From NCBI RefSeq assembly GCF_014841215.1, contig NZ_JACYTR010000025.1, positions 1 to 62,695 on the forward strand: DNA of 62,695 bases, given 5' to 3'. A program made the translations under genes and the position numbers. Of the stretch, positions 24,517 to 37,705 are shown in pieces (the stretch's first letter is position 1; the number at the start of each line of letters is the position of its first letter). Origin of the DNA: Pseudomarimonas arenosa (lineage in GTDB: Bacteria; Pseudomonadota; Gammaproteobacteria; Xanthomonadales; Xanthomonadaceae). The notes below the pieces were generated by a model. It ran no database searches, had not been told where the DNA came from, and saw only the letters and a list, made by a program, of their open reading frames with translations.

Positions 24517-25997
24517 GTTTCATCGCCCTGCTTGTGCGCCTGTGCCTTGGCCCGAGCCAGTAGCTTCTGCATCTCGTTGCCCTGGGCGACCTGACGGCGC
24601 TTGGCTTCCAGCTTCTGTGTTCGCTCCTCGGCCTGGCGTTGCAGGCGCTGTTGCCGCGATTCGAATCGTTGCCTGGCCAGTTCCGCCGCCCGTTGTTCGC
24701 TTCTGCGCACGGCCAAGCTTTGCTTGGCATAGCGAAACTCAGCGCTAAGGGGCAGCTGACTCGGGCAGACGTAATCGCAGCAGGCGCATTCAATACAGGC
24801 TTCGAGGCCGTGCTGTTCCAGTCGTGCCTCCTGGCCGGCGCGGCTGAAATGAAAAAGCTGTTGTGGCAGCAAGCCCGCCGGGCAGACCTCGGCGCAGTCA
24901 CCGCAGCGAATGCAGGGCAGGGCAGTGCTCACCCCGAGCAGCTCCGCCTCGCCCAGCAGCAAGATCGAATTGCAGGACTTGCTGATCGGGTATTGGTCGT
25001 GCTCCAGGGCCAGTCCCATCATGGGCCCGCCCATCACTAGACGTTTCACCGGCTCGCGGTAACCGCCGGCAGCCTCGATCAACACAGCCATCGGCGTGCC
25101 AAGGGCGACATCGAACACGCCCGGTTGCTGCACGCCGCTGCCGGCGACGCTGACCAGGCGGCGAGTCAGTGGAACGCCGGACAGGGCGTCTCCCACAGCC
25201 AGTACTGTGGCCACATTCATCACCATCACCCCGATATCGCGCGGCAGCCGGCCGCGCGGCACTTCGCGGCCGGTGATGGCTTGAATCAATTGGCGCTCGC
25301 CGCCTTGCGGGTAGCGGCCGTCGACCACGCGCAGTTCGATGTCGCTCGCATCAGCCAAGGCCTGCCGTACGGCGCTGATGGCTTCCTGCATCGGCTGCTC
25401 GATGGCGATGCAGCAGCGCTGTGCCTGCAGCAGGCGACGCACCAATCGGGCGTCGTCGATCAGTTGCACCGCCCGCTCACGCAACAGGCGGTCATCGCAG
25501 GCGATATAGGGTTCGCACTCGGCCCCATTGAGGATCAGCCAGTCGCGACTGTGCGCCAGCTTGTCATGGGTTGGAAACCCCGCGCCACCCAGGCCGGCCA
25601 CGCCGGCATCGCGGATCAAGGGCAGGGCCTGTTCAATGCCGCCTTCGAATGGCGGCCCGCGTCTGGGTGAAACTATATGTTCAGGGTGGTCGGGCTTGAT
25701 CACCACATGCCAGCCAGACAGCCGGCTCGGATGCGGCAGCGGCCGTTGTTCGATGGCGCTTACCCGCCCGGCACAGGGCGCGTGGATCGGCACGAAACGT
25801 GGGTCATCGCCGCAGCTCAGGACTTCACCGGCAAGCACGGCCTGGCCCGGTTCGACGCGCGGGCGTCCCTCGCTGCCGGCGTGCTGCAGCAGGGGTATCG
25901 CCAGTTCCCGTGGCAGCGGACACAGCGCTATCGGCCGCGCCGCAGCCTCCTTGTGCGCGGGCAGCCGCAGTCCGCCGGGAAAGCCCTCGCCAGGCAC
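24513..25997 (-). CDS. rsxC: Rsx/Rnf complex subunit C
   Basis: A 494-residue peripheral subunit with NADH and FMN binding features (GLGGAGFPTHDK, GAECEPYI) and two [4Fe-4S] motifs, CIRCGDCAEVCP and CIECACCDYVCP. The C-terminal 70 residues are a charged coiled-coil extension, shorter than the repeat region of E. coli RsxC. The start is GTG at 25997, 5 bases after the crotonase gene stop. It opens the rsxCDGE-nth run here; rsxA and rsxB are missing from their normal place ahead of rsxC. Confidence 0.95.
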   Translation of the reverse strand: MPGEGFPGGLRLPAHKEAAARPIALCPLPRELAIPLLQHAGSEGRPRVEPGQAVLAGEVLSCGDDPRFVPIHAPCAGRVSAIEQRPLPHPSRLSGWHVVIKPDHPEHIVSPRRGPPFEGGIEQALPLIRDAGVAGLGGAGFPTHDKLAHSRDWLILNGAECEPYIACDDRLLRERAVQLIDDARLVRRLLQAQRCCIAIEQPMQEAISAVRQALADASDIELRVVDGRYPQGGERQLIQAITGREVPRGRLPRDIGVMVMNVATVLAVGDALSGVPLTRRLVSVAGSGVQQPGVFDVALGTPMAVLIEAAGGYREPVKRLVMGGPMMGLALEHDQYPISKSCNSILLLGEAELLGVSTALPCIRCGDCAEVCPAGLLPQQLFHFSRAGQEARLEQHGLEACIECACCDYVCPSQLPLSAEFRYAKQSLAVRRSEQRAAELARQRFESRQQRLQRQAEERTQKLEAKRRQVAQGNEMQKLLARAKAQAHKQGDET

Positions 25998-26002
25998 GGC
26001 GA

Positions 26003-26785
26003 TCAGCGCCCCTTGAACTCCGCTGGGCGACGGGCGAGAAAGGCCTGCGTGCCCTCGCGCATGTCCTCGGTCGAAAAGGCCACGGCGAAGGCCTGAGTTT
26101 CGAATTCCAGGCCAACGTCCAGCGCGCTCTCGGCGCCAACGGTGATCGCCTCGATCACCCCGCGCAGCGCCTGCGGTGCCAGTGCCGCCATGTGTTCGGC
26201 GCGCTTCTGAACTTCTTCGGCCAGCTGTTCGGGTTCAAACACGGCATTGATGATTCCGAGTTGGTAGGCACGCTCGGCGTCGATCTGCTCGCCCAACAGG
26301 CAAAGCTCCAGCGCGGCGGCGCGACTGGTCAGACGCAGCAGGCGCTGGGTACCGCCAAAGCCCGGAATAACGCCGAGGTTCACTTCGGGTTGGCCGAACT
26401 TGGCCTTGCGACTGGCCAGGCGCAGGTGGCAGGCCATGGCCAGCTCCATGCCGCCGCCGAGACAGAAACCCGCCACCTCGGCGATCACCGGCTTGCCCAG
26501 GGTTTCGATCTTGCGCATCAGTCGTTGGCCGAAGCGGCTCAATTCACGTGCCTCGATGGGGCTGAGCTCAGCCAGTTCGCTGATGTCGGCACCCGCCACG
26601 AAGGCCTTGCCGCCAGCGCCGCTGAGCACGATGACGCGAACCGTATCGTCTGCTGCCGCCTGATCGAAGGCCTGATGCAGGTCGGCCAGCGTTTGCCGGT
26701 TCAGCGCGTTCAGCTTGTCGGGACGGTTGATGATGATGCGGCGGACGGCGCCGGCGTCTTCGCAATGCAGGGTTTGAAACGCCAT
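26003..26785 (-). CDS. Enoyl-CoA hydratase/isomerase (crotonase family)
   Basis: A 260-residue crotonase. The oxyanion-hole motif GAGGKAFVAGADISEL and the catalytic-site block AEVAGFCLGGGMELAMACHLR followed by FGQPEVNLGVIPGFGGTQRL carry the two glutamates (E in MELAM and PEVNLG) expected of active hydratases. Substrate chain length cannot be told. ATG at 26785 begins MAFQTLHCED. It ends only 5 bases before rsxC, so the two may share a transcript although no functional link is obvious. Confidence 0.9.
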   Translation of the reverse strand: MAFQTLHCEDAGAVRRIIINRPDKLNALNRQTLADLHQAFDQAAADDTVRVIVLSGAGGKAFVAGADISELAELSPIEARELSRFGQRLMRKIETLGKPVIAEVAGFCLGGGMELAMACHLRLASRKAKFGQPEVNLGVIPGFGGTQRLLRLTSRAAALELCLLGEQIDAERAYQLGIINAVFEPEQLAEEVQKRAEHMAALAPQALRGVIEAITVGAESALDVGLEFETQAFAVAFSTEDMREGTQAFLARRPAEFKGR

Positions 26786-27034
26786 ATAAATCCTCGGCTT
26801 AGATGAATGGATCTGGGCAACGCAAAAGCAGGAAGCCATTGTAGCCGGCCAGGGAACTTGTTCCGCCTTTGCTGGTCAATCAGCGTCCGAAGGGCCCGCT
26901 GGGCCAATCCTGTCTGGTTCCTGTGCGGGCGAGTGGTGTCGGCTGTCGTGGCCGGGTATCCTCTTGCGCCCGCGGCAGATGAGTCATTCATTGCCGACAG
27001 GTCGGTTCGAGGTTTGATCTTTAGGAGAGTTTGG

Positions 27035-27715
27035 ATGAAGTTGCGCTTTGTGGCCGCATTGCTGGCGGTAGCGGGAATGAGCACGGCGGTGGCCCAGGAC
27101 ACCACCAGTGAGAAGGGGCGGATGAGCTACGCCATTGGCTATGAGTTGGGCCGCGACTTCACCGAGAAGAAGCTTGAGGTCGATCTGAACACGGTGATCC
27201 GCGCCATTCAGGACGGCTATGCACAGCGTCAGCCGGCGGTGGCCGAGGCCGATATGCGCGCCGCCATGGAAGCCATGCAGGCTCGCCTGCTGGAACAGGC
27301 CAAGAGCGAGTTCGAGAAGGTGGCCAACGAGAACAAGAGCAAGAGCGATCAGTTCCTGGCCCAGAATCGCGCCAAGACCGGTATCGTCGCGCTGCCCAGC
27401 GGCGTGCAGTACCGCGTGATCGAAGACGGCAGCGGCTCGCGTCCGGCCACCTCGAGCGAAGTGAAGCTGCACTTCCGCGGCTCGCTGTACACCGGTCAGG
27501 AATTCGCCAGCACCTATACCGGCAACCAGCCGGTGTCGATGAAGGTCGCTGATGCGCCGATCAAGGGTCTGCAGGAAGTGCTGCCGCTGATGAAGGCCGG
27601 CTCCCGCTGGGAAGTCTTCCTGCCGGCCGAGCTGGCCTACGGCAACGGGCCGCGTTCGCCGATCGGCCCGAATCAGGCTGTAGTGTTCGACCTCAAGCTG
27701 GTTGAAGTGCAGTAA
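27035..27715 (+). CDS. Mip-like periplasmic FKBP peptidyl-prolyl isomerase
   Basis: A 226-residue protein with a signal peptide (MKLRFVAALLAVAGMSTAVAQ), an FKBP-type N-terminal helical dimerisation domain (SYAIGYELGRDFTEKKLEVD..., long helix about residues 60-120) and a C-terminal FKBP domain (about 125-226: VKLHFRGSLYTGQEF, GLQEVLPLMKAGSRWEVFLP, AYGNGPRSPIGPNQAVVFDL). It should catalyse proline isomerisation in envelope proteins. ATG at 27035 has AGGAGAG 7 bases upstream, which settles the start. Divergent from the crotonase gene. Confidence 0.93.
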   Translation: MKLRFVAALLAVAGMSTAVAQDTTSEKGRMSYAIGYELGRDFTEKKLEVDLNTVIRAIQDGYAQRQPAVAEADMRAAMEAMQARLLEQAKSEFEKVANENKSKSDQFLAQNRAKTGIVALPSGVQYRVIEDGSGSRPATSSEVKLHFRGSLYTGQEFASTYTGNQPVSMKVADAPIKGLQEVLPLMKAGSRWEVFLPAELAYGNGPRSPIGPNQAVVFDLKLVEVQ

Positions 27716-27766
27716 TGCCTTGCTGGGCGCAGTGACTTCTCGCTGCGCCCACTGAGCAGATGGTCA

Positions 27767-27970
27767 ATGTTCGAGTTTCGCTGGACCCAAGCCCCTGTAG
27801 CCGCCATCGCCACGCCGTGTATCGGCGTGTGTGAGCTGGGTGACGATGGTCTGTGCACGGGTTGTTTTCGCAGCGGCGATGAAATCGCCGCCTGGTCGAG
27901 CATGAGCGCCGCGCAGCGCGAAACACTGATGAACGATGTTCTGCCGCAGCGGGAGTGCGCGCGGACGTGA
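27767..27970 (+). CDS. DUF1289 protein
   Basis: A 67-residue DUF1289 protein: TPCIGVCELGDDGLCTGCFRS holds the four cysteines (CxxxC...CxxC), which probably bind a metal or iron-sulfur cluster, followed by DEIAAWSSMSAAQR. Function unknown; the family commonly lies beside Nudix or metabolic genes. Its TGA overlaps the Nudix GTG start (GTGA), so the two are probably translated together. Confidence 0.88.
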   Translation: MFEFRWTQAPVAAIATPCIGVCELGDDGLCTGCFRSGDEIAAWSSMSAAQRETLMNDVLPQRECART

Positions 27971-28578
27971 AGTCGGGCGTCGATTCCTTGCTTGACGCCG
28001 CTACTTTCCATGCCTTGGATCAGCCGCCCGCCGGGCCGGCCTGGAATCAGGACGAACTGGCCGACTTGCTGCCCGCCCAGTTGCATCCGGCAGCGGTACT
28101 GGTGGGGCTGGTGCCGCGCCGTGACGGCCCGAGATTGTTCCTCACTCGACGCACGGACACCCTGCGCCACCACGCCGGGCAAATCGCCTTTCCCGGTGGA
28201 CGCCTCGAAGCCGACGACCGCGATGCCGTGGCCGCGGCGCTGCGAGAGACGGAAGAAGAAGTCGGCATTGCGCCCGAACTGATCGAGCCACTGGGCTTCC
28301 TCGATGCCTACGCCACCATTACCGGGTTCCGCGTCTTGCCCGTGGTGGCCAGACTCGATCCGGCCTTTACCCTCAATCTGCAAGACGCGGAAGTGGCTGA
28401 AGCGTTTGAGGTGCCGCTCGATTTTGTGATGCAGGCGGACAATGCCGAGCAGGTTCAGGCTGAATTTCGCGGTCGGATGCGGCACTATTGGCAGTTCAAC
28501 TACGGCCCGTATCGAATCTGGGGCGCCACCGCTGCCATGATTCTCAACCTGCGCCGTTTCCTCGAACGAAAGCCCTGA
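27967..28578 (+). CDS. nudL: CoA pyrophosphatase-type Nudix hydrolase
   Basis: A 203-residue Nudix protein. The family phrases HHAGQIAFPGGRLEADDRD and AALRETEEEVGI form the Nudix box with the CoA-specific upstream LTRRTDTLRHH. It would hydrolyse CoA or acyl-CoA to phosphopantetheine and 3',5'-ADP. GTG at 27967 is chosen because it overlaps the upstream stop and no in-frame ATG is near. Close to a sulfurtransferase gene on the same strand. Confidence 0.85.
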   Translation: MKSGVDSLLDAATFHALDQPPAGPAWNQDELADLLPAQLHPAAVLVGLVPRRDGPRLFLTRRTDTLRHHAGQIAFPGGRLEADDRDAVAAALRETEEEVGIAPELIEPLGFLDAYATITGFRVLPVVARLDPAFTLNLQDAEVAEAFEVPLDFVMQADNAEQVQAEFRGRMRHYWQFNYGPYRIWGATAAMILNLRRFLERKP

Positions 28579-28593
28579 GCCGGATCGCCCCGC

Positions 28594-29481
28594 ATGCATT
28601 GCAAAACCTTGATTTCCTGCGACGAGCTGCGCGCTGCACTGGGCAACCAGCCCCTGGTGGTGGTCGATTGTCGTCACGACCTTCGCGATTCGCGGGCCGG
28701 TGAGGCAGCCTATCTCGAGGGACATATCCCGGGCGCGGTGTTTGCTCACCTTGATCGTGACCTCTCCGACCTCGGCAAGACGCGCCGCGGACGGCATCCC
28801 CTGCCTGATTCGGCCGCGTTCTGCAGCAAGCTTGGCCGCTGGGGCATTACCCAGAGCACCCAGGTGGTCGCCTATGACGCCGCCGACGGTGCATTCGCCG
28901 CGCGTCTATGGTGGATGTTGCGCCTGCTCGGCCACGAGCGCATTGCTGTCCTTGATGGCGGCTTTGCTGCCTGGGTGGGGCAGGGGCAGAAAGTTGAAAA
29001 GCAGATTCCCCGGCCGAAGCCGGTGACCTACACCGCCCGCTTCGACGTCAAGCAGATCAGCAGCATGGCGGTGGTGGCGGCGCGCATGGCCGTACCGGGC
29101 AGCGGTCCGCTGATTGATGCCCGTGCGCCAGAGCGCTACCGCGGCGATATCGAACCGATAGACCCGGTGGCCGGCCATATTCCGGGCTCGATCAATCGTC
29201 ACTATGCACTCAATCTGGACGTGACCGGCCGCTTCAAGGCGCCGGGTCTATTGGCCACCGAATTCAAGCTGATGATGGGCCACCACCCCGCGACCGAAGT
29301 GATCCACATGTGCGGGTCTGGTGTGACTGCCTGCCACAACCTGCTGGCCATGGAGCATGCCGGGCTACGCGGGTCGCGAGTTTATGCCGGCTCGTGGAGC
29401 GAATGGTGTTCGGATTCGACCCGCCCGGTGGCCAAGGGTGACCAGCCATTTGGTCAACTGCGCGAAGCGGCCAACAGCTGA
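28594..29481 (+). CDS. sseA: 3-mercaptopyruvate/thiosulfate sulfurtransferase
   Basis: A 295-residue enzyme with two rhodanese domains (about residues 8-130 and 160-285). The active-site loop is CGSGVTA, the mercaptopyruvate sulfurtransferase type rather than the CRKGVT of thiosulfate-specific enzymes. The first domain lacks the cysteine, as usual. WMLRLLGHERIAVLDGGFAAW and the DARAPERYRGDIEPID block fit. Cytoplasmic sulfur transfer and cyanide detoxification are the family roles. Confidence 0.9.
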   Translation: MHCKTLISCDELRAALGNQPLVVVDCRHDLRDSRAGEAAYLEGHIPGAVFAHLDRDLSDLGKTRRGRHPLPDSAAFCSKLGRWGITQSTQVVAYDAADGAFAARLWWMLRLLGHERIAVLDGGFAAWVGQGQKVEKQIPRPKPVTYTARFDVKQISSMAVVAARMAVPGSGPLIDARAPERYRGDIEPIDPVAGHIPGSINRHYALNLDVTGRFKAPGLLATEFKLMMGHHPATEVIHMCGSGVTACHNLLAMEHAGLRGSRVYAGSWSEWCSDSTRPVAKGDQPFGQLREAANS

Positions 29482-29513
29482 CCCACTGAACACGGCGCTT
29501 CGGCGCCGTCATG

Positions 29514-30299
29514 TCACTCGCGTTTGGCTTTGAGGCGGGCCACCACAGCGTGCAGCACGGACTGGGTTTCCTCGTTGAACCAGGCGTCGAGGAACTGACT
29601 CAGGTCGAGCTGTTCGGGTCGGCCGGTTGCCTCAATCAAATCGCGCCGAGCAATCGCTCGATTGCCCAGCATGGCTGACCGCGGCAACTGGTTGTGAAGT
29701 TCGGCCCAGGATTGCGCGCGCGCTATCACCTGATCGAGCGGGGCCAATTCGTCGACCATGCCGATACGCAACGCCTGGGCCGAATCGATCATGGCTCCCG
29801 AGGTGGTCAGGCGTTCGGCGCGGTGAGCGCCGACCAGGCGACGCAGGGCGTAGTGGATGGTTTCGGGAATAATCAAGCCGACCTGAGTTTCGTTCAGGCC
29901 AATGCGGAAGTCGCCTTCGGCCATCACTCGATAGTCGGCGTACAGGCTCAGCACGGCGCCGCCGGCCGGGCTGTGCCCGGTAATCGCGCAGGCTACCGGA
30001 ATCTTCGAGGTGGCCAAAGCGGCGCAAGCTCGGAAGAAACTGCGCCAGGCCTCCTCCAGCGCGGCGCGCTCGAGGGTCAACAAGTACGGTACGTCCAGAC
30101 CGGCGGAGAACACGCCGGAGCCACCTGAGACGATCAGGCTGCGCGCGCCTTCCTGCGGGGCGATCATCACCGCATCAGTAAGGGCAGTGAGCAGTTCTGG
30201 ATTCAGCGCATTGACCGGCGGTCGGGCCAGGCGAATCTCAAAAACATCATGGGCATGGATGTGGCGTTCGATCACGGACGTGCTCTCGGGCGGCGGCAA
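29514..30299 (-). CDS. Enoyl-CoA hydratase/isomerase family protein
   Basis: A 261-residue crotonase-fold protein with the oxyanion motif SGGSGVFSAGLDVPYLLTLE and CAITGHSPAGGAVLSLYADY. The second position has SPAGGAVLSLY rather than a glutamate, and the IGLNETQVGLIIPETIHYAL block has the other acidic residue, so it may be a delta3,delta2-enoyl-CoA isomerase-type or have another chemistry. Convergent with sseA, and not part of an operon. Not clearly a beta-oxidation gene; the assignment stops at family level. Confidence 0.83.
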   Translation of the reverse strand: MPPPESTSVIERHIHAHDVFEIRLARPPVNALNPELLTALTDAVMIAPQEGARSLIVSGGSGVFSAGLDVPYLLTLERAALEEAWRSFFRACAALATSKIPVACAITGHSPAGGAVLSLYADYRVMAEGDFRIGLNETQVGLIIPETIHYALRRLVGAHRAERLTTSGAMIDSAQALRIGMVDELAPLDQVIARAQSWAELHNQLPRSAMLGNRAIARRDLIEATGRPEQLDLSQFLDAWFNEETQSVLHAVVARLKAKRE

Positions 30300-30393
30300 G
30301 TCACAACTCTAGCAGGGCGCAGCTCCGGGTTCATCGGTGCCGGCGTGTTGGCTGCTAGAATTCGGCCCTTCCTTGATTATATGGTCGACCGCA

Positions 30394-30843
30394 ATGTCTG
30401 CCCGAACCTGTTTGAACCTGATGCTAAGTGCTGCCTTGTTGCTGTTCAGCGGCTCGGCCCTGGCCGAACTGAAGCTCAAAGGCTCGAATGCCTGGATTCG
30501 CCTGGCTCCGTCCGGCGCGATGATGCTGGCCGGATATGTCGAACTGCGCAACGAGGGCGAGCAGCCGCTGCGTCTCAAGGGTGGGCAAAGCGGCGCCTTC
30601 GGCTTGATCGAGATTCATCGCACCGAAGAAGTCGATGGTGTCAGTCGCATGCGCGAAGTGCCGCTGCTGGAAATCGCGCCCGGCGCGACAGTCAAGCTGG
30701 AGCCGGGTGGCCTGCACCTCATGCTGATGCGACCGACAGGTGAACTGGCGGAAGGCACCACGGTAGCGATCGATCTGCTGGATGAGAACGACGAGCCCCT
30801 GCCGGTGGCGTTCACCGTAAGGCGTGAAGCGCCGGAGTCCTGA
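30394..30843 (+). CDS. PCu(A)C-type periplasmic copper chaperone
   Basis: A 149-residue protein: signal peptide (SARTCLNLMLSAALLLFSGSALA) then a cupredoxin-like DUF461 domain. Copper ligands of the H(M)x10Mx21HxM kind are seen: IEIHRTEEVDG, VSRMREVPLL, and GGLHLMLMRP. It delivers Cu(I) to cytochrome oxidase. ATG at 30394 is preferred because the signal peptide begins here; upstream frame to 30337 is not conserved. Interesting beside the Hvf copper peptide in the same window, though 9 kb away. Confidence 0.88.
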   Translation: MSARTCLNLMLSAALLLFSGSALAELKLKGSNAWIRLAPSGAMMLAGYVELRNEGEQPLRLKGGQSGAFGLIEIHRTEEVDGVSRMREVPLLEIAPGATVKLEPGGLHLMLMRPTGELAEGTTVAIDLLDENDEPLPVAFTVRREAPES

Positions 30844-30915
30844 TTGGCAATCGCGTCGCAGCGCCCGTAGAACGACTTGAGCTACATCAAGCACCAAACC
30901 AGGCCGCTCCGTCGC

Positions 30916-30942
30916 CGCGGGCTTCGACAAGCTCAGCCCGCG
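30916..30942. repeat. Palindrome with conserved TCGACAAGCTC loop
   Basis: Stem CGCGGGCT/AGCCCGCG around the 11-base loop TCGACAAGCTC. The same loop sequence, with other stems, occurs at 46361-46383 and 46444-46468. A decayed half copy (CCTGAGCCTATCGAAG) is at about 30956-30971. Confidence 0.8.
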
Positions 30943-31057
30943 TAGGTGTTGCGAACCCTGAGCCTATCGAAGAGTGCATGAAGTCTTGGCAACGTTGGGC
31001 TCTGGCGTGCGACCTGCGCAGCATCGACAAGCAGACGCAGACGCCGGACTGGTAGTC

Positions 31058-31608
31058 TCACTGCCCGGGCAACAAAGCCTCCGCCGCTCGTCTTACCGCC
31101 GGCGGCAGGTCTGCGCCTTTGCCGCTGGTGGCATCGACCCAGACCATCACCACTGAGCCGTCGCAGTACAGTACATCGGGTTGATTGGCCGAGACAATGC
31201 GATGCTCCAATGTGATGCTGGAACGGCCCACGCGTGAGCTGCGCAGCTCCACTCGCACCGTTTCCGGCCAGGCCACAGGGCGACGGAACTGCAGGTTAGC
31301 GGCGGCCAGTACCGGTGCGCTGGTCTCGGTCAGCCATTCGCCATCCAGGCTTTCCAGCCACAGCAACCGGGCTTCTTCCAGGTAGGTGAGAAAAGTCGCG
31401 TTGTTGACGTGATTGAAGGCGTCAAGATCGCGCCAACGCACTTCGATGACATGGCAATTGCTGCACGTAGCGTCAGTGGCCTCGGCCTCGTTCGGCGCTG
31501 GTAGGCTTATCTTCGCTGCTGACTTCTTGGCTGCCGACTTCTTCGCCGCTGGCTTCTTGCGGCGGTTGGTCGACTTGCGTTTTGGCTTGCTGTCCTTTTC
31601 CTGCTCGG

Positions 31609-31612
<4 letters not shown>
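31058..31612 (-). CDS. Hotdog-fold acyl-CoA thioesterase with basic N-terminal tail
   Basis: A 184-residue protein. Residues 1-40 are a Lys/Ala-rich tail ([16 protein letters not shown]) resembling histone H1-like low complexity. From residue 50 the sequence is a 4HBT/YbgC-type thioesterase with [20 protein letters not shown] (catalytic aspartate in DLDAFNHV) and EARLLWLE. Hydrolyses acyl-CoA; substrate unknown. ATG overlaps the uvrA stop as ATGA, so the genes are coupled. The tail is odd for this enzyme and may anchor it to nucleic acid or ribosomes; this is a guess. Confidence 0.85.
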
Positions 31613-34530
<2,918 letters not shown>

Positions 34531-34614
34531 GCTTCTTCACTGGCGGCATTGGGGGGCGACAGTCTAACCAGTCGCCGCGCTCAAATTTTGCGAACGCCGA
34601 CTGACCGACGCCCA

Positions 34615-35127
34615 CTACCGGTTGACGAATTCGTCTCTCAGCCATTCGCTGAGCATGCGCTTCTCGTAGCGCAACGGGTCGGACATCCGCGACCGATGAT
34701 GTAACTCGAAGCCCAGATCACGGATCGACGCCTGTCCTTCGCGCAGTACATTGCCAAGCTCGTCGGTGAGACGGTAGTGAAAATCGAGTTTGGGCGGGTA
34801 CACCGAGCGAATGATGCGGACGTCGCGCATTTCCAGCCGGGCGGTGGGTTCGCGGTCGCCGGCCAGATCGATATCGGTGAACTGGACCAGCAGGCGTTGT
34901 CCGGGCTTCAGGTAGCTCGGTGCCTGCTGCTGCAGAAATTTCCGTAGCTGGCGAAAATTCGCTTCGCCTTCGCGCTGGTGTATGCCTTTGCCGTAGTCGG
35001 CGTCGGTGTATTCATCCGGGTTGAGGAACTCGACCTCAACCGACGTCGCTGACATGTCCTGACCGAGGGCTGAGGATGCGGCCAACAGCAAACCGAGCAG
35101 GAGCGGAATACCGGTGCGCAGATTCAT
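34615..35127 (-). CDS. DUF3016 family secreted protein
   Basis: A 170-residue protein with a signal peptide (MNLRTGIPLLLGLLLAASSALGQ) followed by a DUF3016 domain: FLNPDEYTDADYG near residue 35 and LKPGQRLLVQFTDIDLAGDREP, RIIRSVYPPKLDFHYRLTDE later. Proteobacterial family of unknown function located in the periplasm. It is alone, between uvrA and the divergent rplU operon. Confidence 0.85.
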   Translation of the reverse strand: MNLRTGIPLLLGLLLAASSALGQDMSATSVEVEFLNPDEYTDADYGKGIHQREGEANFRQLRKFLQQQAPSYLKPGQRLLVQFTDIDLAGDREPTARLEMRDVRIIRSVYPPKLDFHYRLTDELGNVLREGQASIRDLGFELHHRSRMSDPLRYEKRMLSEWLRDEFVNR

Positions 35128-35354
35128 GTCTCGTCCCCGAGGTGGGCCTTGCGACAGGATAAGCCCAAGTCTGCGCCCGTCCCAGTGTGGTCGCGGCGGC
35201 CAGTCAGCTGAGGTTGGATGCCTGATTGTTCGGTCGGTAATTGACCAACGGCCTCCGTACGGACTACAATCCGCGGTCTTTCTGCCAGCAAAGCCGATTT
35301 CGGTCGCCGCCGGTAGAGTGTTTCAGTCCGACAGAAGAACTACAGAGGCACAAC

Positions 35355-35666
35355 ATGTACGCAGTCATGGTCACCGGTGGCAAGCAGTACCGGGTAATGA
35401 AAGGCGAAGTCCTGCGCGTCGAAAAGCTCGACGTTGAGGCGGGCAGCAAGGTCGATTTCGACCAGGTGCTGCTGGTGGGCGATGGCGACAAGGTCACCGT
35501 CGGTGCGCCGCTGGTTTCCGGCGCCAAGGTGTCGGCAGAGGTAAAGAACCACGGCCGTCACGACAAGGTGCGGATCGTCAAGTTCCGTCGCCGTAAGCAC
35601 CACCGTAAGCAGGCGGGCCACCGTCAGCACTTCACCGAAATCGAAATCACCGGTATCAGCGCTTAA
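35355..35666 (+). CDS. rplU: 50S ribosomal protein L21
   Basis: A 103-residue protein: [18 protein letters not shown] is the family start and [24 protein letters not shown]-like sequence ends it ([14 protein letters not shown]). The ATG at 35355 is preferred; an in-frame extension to 35241 is non-coding. It heads the rplU-rpmA pair. Confidence 0.97.
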   Translation: MYAVMVTGGKQYRVMKGEVLRVEKLDVEAGSKVDFDQVLLVGDGDKVTVGAPLVSGAKVSAEVKNHGRHDKVRIVKFRRRKHHRKQAGHRQHFTEIEITGISA

Positions 35667-35693
35667 GCGCGACCGTAGCCTGGAGCATCAGTC

Positions 35694-35957
35694 ATGGCAC
35701 ATAAGAAGGCAGGCGGCAGTACCCGTAACGGCCGCGATTCCAACCCCAAATACCTCGGCGTAAAGATCTTCGGCGGTCAAGCCGTGGAAGCCGGCAACAT
35801 CATCGTCCGTCAGCGCGGCACCCAGTTCCATCCGGGTAGCGGCGTCGGCCTCGGTCGTGATCACACCCTGTTCGCCCTGGTCGATGGTCAGGTCGAATTT
35901 TCGGTGAAAGGCGCCAAGAATCGCCGCACCGTTAGCGTGAAGACCGTCGACGCCTAA
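35694..35957 (+). CDS. rpmA: 50S ribosomal protein L27
   Basis: An 87-residue protein starting [16 protein letters not shown], whose basic N-terminal tail reaches the peptidyl-transferase centre. It lacks the long cleaved prefix found in Firmicutes. It lies 27 bases after rplU and is followed at once by a terminator. Confidence 0.98.
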   Translation: MAHKKAGGSTRNGRDSNPKYLGVKIFGGQAVEAGNIIVRQRGTQFHPGSGVGLGRDHTLFALVDGQVEFSVKGAKNRRTVSVKTVDA

Positions 35958-35980
35958 GTCGCACCGTCATCGCGCGCAAA

Positions 35981-36001
35981 GCCCCGCCTCGGCGGGGTTT
36001 T
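35981..36001 (+). terminator. rpmA: Terminator of rplU-rpmA
   Basis: Stem CCCCGCC/GGCGGGG with a two-base centre (TC), followed by T residues, 24 bases after the rpmA stop. The obg gene starts a further 190 bases on and must have its own promoter or rely on read-through. Confidence 0.85.
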
Positions 36002-36013
36002 GTGTTTGTACGG

Positions 36014-37271
<1,258 letters not shown>

Positions 37272-37300
37272 GCCTCGGTGGTCGGAGTCAAGTGACAACA

Positions 37301-37326
37301 AAAAAGCCGGCTTGCGCCGGCTTTCT
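37301..37326. terminator. Bidirectional terminator between obg and rpsT
   Basis: Stem AGCCGGC/GCCGGCT with loop TTGC, flanked by A-run on the left and T residues on the right, so it works for obg on the plus strand and rpsT on the minus strand. Confidence 0.85.
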
Positions 37327-37348
37327 CGTAGGTTCCGTCCGTTATCGA

Positions 37349-37612
37349 TCAGGCGATTGCGCGAATCCGCGCGTTCAGCCGGCTCTTGTGACGAGCGGCT
37401 TTGTTCTTGTGGATCAAGCCGCGAGCGGCGAAACGATCCAGAATCGGCTGGGCAGCCGAGAAAGCATCGGTGGCGGCTTTTTGATCGCCGGCGTCGATTG
37501 CCTTCAGAACTTTCTTGACAGCAGTGCGCAGCATCGAACGCTGAGCGACGTTACGCGCATTGCGAACGACGGTCTGCTTGGCGCGCTTTTTGGCGGACTT
37601 GATATTGGCCAA
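37349..37612 (-). CDS. rpsT: 30S ribosomal protein S20
   Basis: An 87-residue basic helical protein: [24 protein letters not shown] at the N-terminus and [20 protein letters not shown] at the C-terminus. Usual length. Divergent from murJ with 93 bases between starts. Confidence 0.97.
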   Translation of the reverse strand: MANIKSAKKRAKQTVVRNARNVAQRSMLRTAVKKVLKAIDAGDQKAATDAFSAAQPILDRFAARGLIHKNKAARHKSRLNARIRAIA

Positions 37613-37705
37613 GGGAAATTACTCCTGAGATGAAACGGACGGAACCGAATGAGACCGCCAATTATGGATGCTGGCTATGCAATCGTCAATGATCGCGAGT
37701 AGGTC

